Assembly: GCA_045537065.1 (NCBI GenBank)
Contig: JAZSOT010000031.1
Span: forward strand, 1 to 28,538
DNA: 28,538 nt
Direction of reading: 5' to 3'
Source: RGIG8709 sp045537065
GTDB lineage: Bacteria; Bacillota; Clostridia; Monoglobales; Monoglobaceae
The notes beneath the pieces were generated by a model. That model was not told the DNA's origin. It ran no database searches and saw nothing but the letters and a program-made list of their open reading frames with translations. Below are positions 24,774 to 28,538 of this stretch, piece by piece (the stretch's first letter is position 1; each line of letters opens with the position of its first letter). The translations under genes and the position numbers were made by a program.

Positions 24774-25195
24774 ATATAGATTCAATTACAAACGGAATTG
24801 TTATTGACCATATAACAGCAGGCAGGGGTATGGTGCTGTATGAACTTTTAGGTCTTGATGAGCTTGAATGTTCAGTTGCTATTATAAAAAATGTTTCAAG
24901 CTCCAAAATGGGCAAAAAAGACATAATCAAAATTGATGCAGATATAAATGTTAATCTTGATGTGGTTGGATATGTGGATAGCGATGTAACAGTAAATGTT
25001 ATATCAAACGGCAAGCTTGTTGATAAGAAGAAGATTGGACTTCCTGAAAAACTTACAAACGTTATAAAATGCAAGAATCCAAGATGTATAACCTCTCAGG
25101 AAAATGAAATAGAACATATATTCAAATTAACAGATAAAGAAAACAGAGTTTATAGATGTATCTATTGTGATACAAAGGAAAAAGCATTTGATTAA
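24770..25195 (+). CDS. pyrI: Aspartate carbamoyltransferase, regulatory chain
   Basis: 141 residues with the two PyrI domains: an N-terminal nucleotide-binding allosteric domain (GIVIDHITAGRGMVLYELLG, 9-28) and a C-terminal zinc ribbon with Cys101, Cys106, Cys130 and Cys133 (C-x4-C and C-x2-C) that docks on PyrB. In the E. coli enzyme this chain binds CTP, UTP and ATP. The ribosome site AAAGGAGG is inside pyrB. It is the last gene of the operon and is followed by a terminator within 3 bases. Confidence 0.96.
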   Translation: MNIDSITNGIVIDHITAGRGMVLYELLGLDELECSVAIIKNVSSSKMGKKDIIKIDADINVNLDVVGYVDSDVTVNVISNGKLVDKKKIGLPEKLTNVIKCKNPRCITSQENEIEHIFKLTDKENRVYRCIYCDTKEKAFD

Positions 25196-25197
25196 GT

Positions 25198-25232
25198 AAA
25201 AAACTTTCTGCAAATTAATGCAGAAAGTTTTT
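25198..25232. terminator. Bidirectional terminator after pyrI and the iron regulator
   Basis: AAAAAACTTTCTGCA (25198-25212) pairs with TGCAGAAAGTTTTT (25219-25232) around AATTAA. T-rich DNA follows on the plus strand and a T-run arises on the minus strand, so it serves both convergent genes. Confidence 0.9.
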
Positions 25233-25596
25233 ATTTTTTATATTTTTCTATATGTTTTTTCATAGCGTCAAATGTTTTGCTGCTGATAACATGTTCGATT
25301 TTACAGGCATCTGCAGAAGCTGTTTCTACATCAACTCCTAATGAAATAAGCATTTTAGTAAGAACGGTATGTCGTTCAAATATGTGTTCAGCAGTTTTTT
25401 CCCCGAGCTTTGTAAGCGTAATATAACCATTCTCGTCAACGATTATATATCCGTCAGCTTTTAATAAACCTACGCCGCGACTAACACTGGGCTTGGAGTA
25501 ATTCATATGTTCGGCTATATCTATAGAACGCACGAAGGTGTTTGATTTGGATAATATATATATTGATTCAAGATACATTTCTCCGGATTCTTTCAT
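25231..25596 (-). CDS. DtxR/MntR-family iron-dependent repressor (short form)
   Basis: 121 residues: an N-terminal winged helix (helix-turn-helix about 23-45, SIDIAEHMNYSKPSVSRGVGLL) and a helical dimerisation domain, with no SH3-like C-terminal domain. Metal ligands by alignment from memory are Met7, Glu10, Cys98, Glu101 and His102 (ACKIEHV). Met7 and Cys98 are the DtxR/IdeR iron type rather than the Asp and Glu of manganese-type MntR. The second (ancillary) site looks lost: His76 remains but the other positions are Thr and Ser. It is divergent from feoA, and palindromes suited to this family flank feoA and feoB, so repression of ferrous iron uptake is the likely role. The ribosome site is AAAGGAG. 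Confidence 0.88.
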   Translation of the reverse strand: MKESGEMYLESIYILSKSNTFVRSIDIAEHMNYSKPSVSRGVGLLKADGYIIVDENGYITLTKLGEKTAEHIFERHTVLTKMLISLGVDVETASADACKIEHVISSKTFDAMKKHIEKYKK

Positions 25597-25632
25597 ATAT
25601 GTTACTCCTTTCTGTGTGAGTGTGCTACTTAA

Positions 25633-25661
25633 ATTGTATCATATATATAATAAAAAATCAA
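25633..25661 (-). promoter_or_regulatory. Promoter of the iron-dependent regulator gene
   Basis: Minus strand: TTGATT (25656-25661), 17-base spacer, TACAAT (25633-25638), 37 bases before the start codon at 25596. No copy of the feo palindrome overlaps it, so self-repression through that site is not evident. Confidence 0.75.
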
Positions 25662-25678
25662 GAAAATAAAAAAAGTGC

Positions 25679-25707
25679 TTGACAAAATTTTCTTTTAGTG
25701 CTATACT
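25679..25707 (+). promoter_or_regulatory. Promoter of feoA
   Basis: Perfect TTGACA (25679-25684), 17-base spacer, TATACT (25702-25707). The palindromic operator starts six bases after the -10 box and so covers the transcription start. Confidence 0.88.
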
Positions 25708-25712
25708 TTAAC

Positions 25713-25732
25713 CAGTTAGCAATTGCTAACTG
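25713..25732. promoter_or_regulatory. Operator palindrome at the feoA start site
   Basis: CAGTTAGCAATTGCTAACTG is a perfect 20-base palindrome directly downstream of the feoA -10 box. The TTAG...CTAA half-sites resemble IdeR/DtxR-type boxes, and the regulator gene is next door. Binding here would block transcription initiation. Confidence 0.82.
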
Positions 25733-25754
25733 AAAAATAAAAGTAGGTGAAAAT

Positions 25755-25967
25755 ATGAATTTAAAAGATGCTGTAGAGGGCAAGGAATATATTATTTCTA
25801 AAATTGAGACTGATGATGAAGAGTTAGATAGTTTTTTATTTTCACTTGGCTGTTATAGTGGAGAACCAATTACTGTGATTTCACACTTAAAAGGTGGATG
25901 CACCGTCTCAATTAAAGACGGAAGATATAATATAGATAATCAGCTGGCAGAAGCTATAATTATTTAA
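25755..25967 (+). CDS. feoA: Ferrous iron transport protein A
   Basis: 70 residues, a small SH3-like cytoplasmic protein that works with the FeoB ferrous iron transporter. The family pattern is visible: an N-terminal NLKDAVEGKEYIISKIE strand pair, LFSLGCYSGEPITVISH in the middle and a final strand with NIDNQLAEAIII. AGGTG precedes the ATG. The last codons lie inside a 10-bp hairpin that may partly terminate the transcript before feoB, which has its own operator-like site. Confidence 0.93.
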   Translation: MNLKDAVEGKEYIISKIETDDEELDSFLFSLGCYSGEPITVISHLKGGCTVSIKDGRYNIDNQLAEAIII

Positions 25968-25990
25968 TATAGCTTCTTTTGCCTTATTTT
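25949..25990 (+). terminator. Terminator-like hairpin at the end of feoA
   Basis: AGAAGCTATA (25949-25958) pairs perfectly with TATAGCTTCT (25968-25977) around a nine-base loop, followed by TTTT and, after GCC, a further T-rich run to about 25994. It includes the feoA stop codon. The broken T-tract suggests partial rather than complete termination. Confidence 0.6.
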
Positions 25991-26001
25991 TTTTGACTTA
26001 C

Positions 26002-26019
26002 AGTTAGCAGTGGCTAACT
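26002..26019. promoter_or_regulatory. Second operator-like palindrome, upstream of feoB
   Basis: AGTTAGCAGTGGCTAACT is palindromic except for the central four bases. It matches the feoA operator at 17 of 20 positions over 26001-26020. A TATAAT box (26033-26038) follows, but no good -35 is present at the right distance; the operator occupies that place. A separate iron-controlled feoB promoter is inferred. Confidence 0.7.
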
Positions 26020-26071
26020 TCAGTACATAAAGTATAATCCGAAAGGATTTAATAATAAGGAGGAATATATT

Positions 26072-28102
26072 ATGAGAATTGCCTTAACAGGTAATCCTAA
26101 CTCCGGTAAAACCACAATGTATAATGCTCTGACCGGCCGTAACGAAAAGGTTGGTAACTGGGCAGGGGTTACCGTCGAGAGGAAAGAACACCCAATCAAA
26201 AAGGCTTATTACAAAGGAGTCGAAGAACTTATCGCCGTGGACTTACCAGGTGCTTATTCGATGTCACCATTTACATCAGAAGAGAGCATCACAAGCTCCT
26301 ATGTGAAGAAAGAAAACCCCGATGTTATTATCAATATCGTAGATGCTACAAATCTTAGCCGTAGTTTATTCTTCACAACGCAGCTTTTAGAGCTTGGAAT
26401 ACCTGTTGTTGTTGCTCTTAACAAAAGCGATATCAACGAAAAGAAAGGTACAAAGATTGATGTGGAAAAGCTCTCAGAAAAGCTTGCTTGTCCTGTAATC
26501 AAAACAGTTTCAATTTCTTCAAACGGTCTGCAGGCTGTTGTTGAAGCTGCTATATATGCATCAGGAACATCACAGAAGGCAGTTTATTCACAGGGAAACA
26601 TCGACCTTACCAGTAAAGAAGCAGTTGAAACTGCTGACCGCAAGCGTTTTGAATTTGTAAATAAAATTGTAAAAGCTGTTGAAACCCGTAAGTTTCTTAC
26701 AAAGGATAAGAATTTTGGTGATAAAATTGATGCTGTGCTTACAAATAAATGGCTGGGCATCCCGATTTTTGCGGTTGTAATGTACTTTGTGTTCCAAATT
26801 TCTCAGGTTTGGGTAGGTACTCCTATTGCAGACTGGCTCGTTGGATGGCTTGAGGCTTTTCAGGGTTGGGTAGGCGAACTTCTTGGCGATGCAAACCCTC
26901 TGCTTTCAGCAATCCTTGTTGACGGTGTAATCGGCGGTGTTGTAGCCGTTGTTGGATTCTTACCGCTTGTTATGGTAATGTATTTCCTAATTGCTCTTTT
27001 GGAAGATTGTGGATATATGTCAAGAGTCTGCGTTGTTCTTGACCCTATTTTTAAAAAGGTGGGTCTATCAGGGAAATCAGTCATTCCGTTTGTTATAACA
27101 ATCGGTTGTGCAGTTCCCGGTATTATGGCAAGTCGTACTATAAGAAATGAGCGTGAACGCAAGAAAACAGCAATGCTTTCTCCGTTTATGCCTTGCGGTG
27201 CTAAAATTCCCGTAATTGCCCTTTTTGCGGGAGCTTTTTTTGACGATGCGGGTTGGGTTAGCACAGTTATGTATCTTTCAGGAATAGTGTTAATTTTCTT
27301 AGGTGCTTTGCTGGTAAACAAAATTACAGGCTACAAGGCGAGAAAATCGTTTTTTATTATCGAGCTACCGGAATATAAGGCTCCTTCTTTCTGGGGTGCA
27401 TTTAAATCAATGTGCAGCCGTGGATGGGCTTACATAGTGAAAGCTGCTACTATCATTCTTCTTTGTAATATGGCAGTACAGCTTATGCAAACATTTACAT
27501 GGAGCTTACAGGTTGCAGAAACCGCTGACTCTTCAATTCTTGCATCTATTGCAGGTCCGTTTGCGTATATTCTTGTTCCTATTGTTGGTGTACTTAGCTG
27601 GCAGCTTGCAGCGGCAGCGGTTACAGGCTTTATTGCAAAAGAAAATGTTGTTGGCACGCTTGCAGTTTGCTTTGTTGGGCTTGAAAATCTTATTGACACA
27701 GAAGAACTTATTCTTATGGAAGGTGCAGGTGCAGAAGTTCAGGCAGTGTTTGCTATCACAAAGGTTGCAGCACTTGCTTATTTGATGTTTAACCTCTATA
27801 CACCTCCTTGCTTTGCTGCTATCGGTGCTATGAATGCAGAAATGAAGAGTGCAAAATGGCTTTGGGGCGGAATTGGTCTTCAGCTTGGCGTAGGTTATAC
27901 AGTTGCATATTTAGTTTACACAATTGGTACACTCATCACTGCTCCTGATACACTTAATGTTGGCGCTGCTATTGCAGGTTTTATAATTGTTGCTATTTTG
28001 GTAGCTATTACATTTTGTCTTATAAGGAATACAAATAGGAGACTTAAGGAAGAATATGCTTTGGGTTATCCAAGTGAAAAAAACACGGGTGTTAAAGTAT
28101 AA
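26072..28102 (+). CDS. feoB: Ferrous iron transport protein B
   Basis: 676 residues. It is the membrane transporter that imports Fe2+, with an N-terminal G-protein domain. G1 is GNPNSGKTT (7-15), the G2 region NWAGVTVE (29-36), G3 DLPG (57-60) and G4 NKSD (117-120). A helical regulator domain follows to about 220, then two Gate-type membrane halves; the segments VIPFVITIGCAVPGIMASRTI and LSPFMPCGAKIPVIALFAG carry the conserved cysteines and are characteristic. AAGGAGG precedes the ATG. The stop codon shares a base with the start of the small Cys-rich gene downstream. Confidence 0.97.
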   Translation: MRIALTGNPNSGKTTMYNALTGRNEKVGNWAGVTVERKEHPIKKAYYKGVEELIAVDLPGAYSMSPFTSEESITSSYVKKENPDVIINIVDATNLSRSLFFTTQLLELGIPVVVALNKSDINEKKGTKIDVEKLSEKLACPVIKTVSISSNGLQAVVEAAIYASGTSQKAVYSQGNIDLTSKEAVETADRKRFEFVNKIVKAVETRKFLTKDKNFGDKIDAVLTNKWLGIPIFAVVMYFVFQISQVWVGTPIADWLVGWLEAFQGWVGELLGDANPLLSAILVDGVIGGVVAVVGFLPLVMVMYFLIALLEDCGYMSRVCVVLDPIFKKVGLSGKSVIPFVITIGCAVPGIMASRTIRNERERKKTAMLSPFMPCGAKIPVIALFAGAFFDDAGWVSTVMYLSGIVLIFLGALLVNKITGYKARKSFFIIELPEYKAPSFWGAFKSMCSRGWAYIVKAATIILLCNMAVQLMQTFTWSLQVAETADSSILASIAGPFAYILVPIVGVLSWQLAAAAVTGFIAKENVVGTLAVCFVGLENLIDTEELILMEGAGAEVQAVFAITKVAALAYLMFNLYTPPCFAAIGAMNAEMKSAKWLWGGIGLQLGVGYTVAYLVYTIGTLITAPDTLNVGAAIAGFIIVAILVAITFCLIRNTNRRLKEEYALGYPSEKNTGVKV

Positions 28103-28251
28103 TGATGACAAATATAATTTTAGTGATAATTCTTTTGTTTATTGCAGGCAGTGCTCTTTTATATCTTTATAGAGCAAAAAAACGCGGAGAACACTGTATA
28201 GGGTGTCCATATAGCAAGCAATGTAAGGGAAAATGTGCAAAAGATAAATAA
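28102..28251 (+). CDS. FeoB-associated Cys-rich membrane protein
   Basis: 49 residues, starting at an ATG that overlaps the feoB stop by one base (TAATG). One N-terminal membrane helix (about 4-23, NIILVIILLFIAGSALLYLY) is followed by a basic RAKKRG turn and a short cytoplasmic or external tail with four cysteines, Cys32, Cys35, Cys41 and Cys45 (C-x2-C, C-x3-C). This matches the small FeoB-associated Cys-rich family (PF12669 type) known next to feoB in Firmicutes. The cysteines could bind iron or a cluster; the function in the Feo system is not established. A terminator follows immediately. Confidence 0.85.
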   Translation: MMTNIILVIILLFIAGSALLYLYRAKKRGEHCIGCPYSKQCKGKCAKDK

Positions 28252-28252
28252 T

Positions 28253-28291
28253 AAAAAAGATGATTTTACCAATGGTAAAATCATCTTTTTT
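28253..28291. terminator. Bidirectional terminator after the feo operon and tRNA-Ser
   Basis: AAAAAAGATGATTTTACC (28253-28270) pairs with GGTAAAATCATCTTTTTT (28274-28291, allowing end fraying) around AAT. Six T end it on the plus strand and six on the minus strand. It starts two bases from the tRNA 3' end. Confidence 0.93.
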
Positions 28292-28293
28292 AT

Positions 28294-28383
28294 TGGCGGA
28301 AGAGGCGGGATTTGAACCCGCGTGCCCGCTATGGACAACACGATTTCCAATCGTGCTCGTTATGACCACTTCGATACTCTTCC
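28294..28383 (-). tRNA. tRNA-Ser (anticodon GGA)
   Basis: 90 bases on the minus strand with a 7-bp acceptor stem GGAAGAG / CTCTTCC, discriminator G and encoded CCA. The anticodon stem CACGA / TCGTG closes the loop TTGGAAA, so the anticodon is GGA, reading UCU and UCC serine codons. A long variable arm (about 28323-28340), typical of class II tRNAs, and a T-arm with GCGGGTTCAAATCCCGC are present. It has its own promoter upstream and a terminator directly downstream. Confidence 0.95.
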
Positions 28384-28407
28384 ATATATTCGTTAAACAA
28401 CTCTAAT

Positions 28408-28436
28408 ATTATACTATACATAATTCAAAAAATCAA
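28408..28436 (-). promoter_or_regulatory. Promoter of tRNA-Ser
   Basis: Minus strand: TTGATT (28431-28436), 17-base spacer, perfect TATAAT (28408-28413), 24 bases before the mature tRNA 5' end. Confidence 0.82.
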
Positions 28437-28468
28437 GATAAATTTTTAAAATCTTTTATAAAAAACTC

Positions 28469-28497
28469 TTTTCATTTTTAAATTTGTATGGTATAAT
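28469..28497 (+). promoter_or_regulatory. Possible promoter of a gene beyond the window
   Basis: Perfect TATAAT (28492-28497) with an upstream TGG giving an extended -10 (TGGTATAAT). The best -35 is a weak TTTTCA (28469-28474) at 17 bases. Nothing coding follows within the last 40 bases of the window. Confidence 0.5.
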
Positions 28498-28538
28498 GTA
28501 TATGTATATATCTGTGCAGTATCAATATATAGTATGTG

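Noticed and set aside
26860..27321. Long open frame antisense to feoB (and similar ones antisense to eno, pyrD and spoIIIAE)
   Set aside because: They lie wholly opposite strongly conserved genes, have no ribosome site and no recognisable domain; they are shadow frames.
28139..28369. Minus-strand open frames covering the tRNA-Ser
   Set aside because: They run through the tRNA and the terminator; the tRNA with anticodon GGA and the plus-strand Cys-rich gene explain the region.

Overview
The window comes from an AT-rich, endospore-forming, Gram-positive anaerobe, most likely a member of the Clostridia. The grounds are a complete spoIIIA operon, pyruvate phosphate dikinase, an NAD-linked PyrK/PyrD dihydroorotate dehydrogenase, FeoA/FeoB ferrous iron uptake, meso-diaminopimelate dehydrogenase, S-layer-homology (SLH) surface proteins, strong AAGGAGG-type ribosome sites and sigma-A promoters. 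Genus cannot be settled from the sequence alone. No mobile element, phage gene or CRISPR array is visible, and the layout is compact and chromosomal.

Left part (1-8942). The 3' end of ppdK and its terminator are followed by spoIIIAA-AH, the eight-gene operon for the mother-cell side of the feeding-tube complex that links mother cell and forespore during engulfment. A clear promoter then drives galT-galK (Leloir pathway) and perhaps enolase.

Middle part (8909-16226). Two divergently transcribed genes (8960-10777 minus, 11058-13910 plus) encode large secreted SLH proteins. The minus-strand one carries five tandem beta-rich modules of about 75 residues. Next are ddh (lysine/peptidoglycan precursor synthesis) and, convergent to it, a 12-TM-type anion permease of the ion transporter superfamily.

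Right-centre (16245-25232). A pyrimidine biosynthesis operon, pyrC-carB-pyrK-pyrD-pyrF-pyrE-pyrB-pyrI, encodes every UMP enzyme except the small subunit of carbamoyl-phosphate synthetase: carA is absent, and so is pyrR. The operon starts with a roughly 150-nt leader containing an intrinsic terminator. The 5' arm of that terminator can pair equally well with an upstream copy of the 3' arm, giving mutually exclusive hairpins. A 19-codon open frame runs through the terminator and stops just after its T-tract. The leader matches no PyrR site, T-box or riboswitch class I know, and it is the best candidate here for undescribed regulation.

Right end (25231-28538). A short DtxR-family regulator with iron-type metal ligands diverges from feoA-feoB. 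A perfect 20-bp palindrome lies just after the feoA -10 box, and a near copy lies before feoB, after a hairpin terminator-like structure at the end of feoA. feoB is followed, with a 1-nt overlap, by a 49-residue Cys-rich membrane protein. The window ends with a minus-strand tRNA-Ser(GGA) and its promoter.
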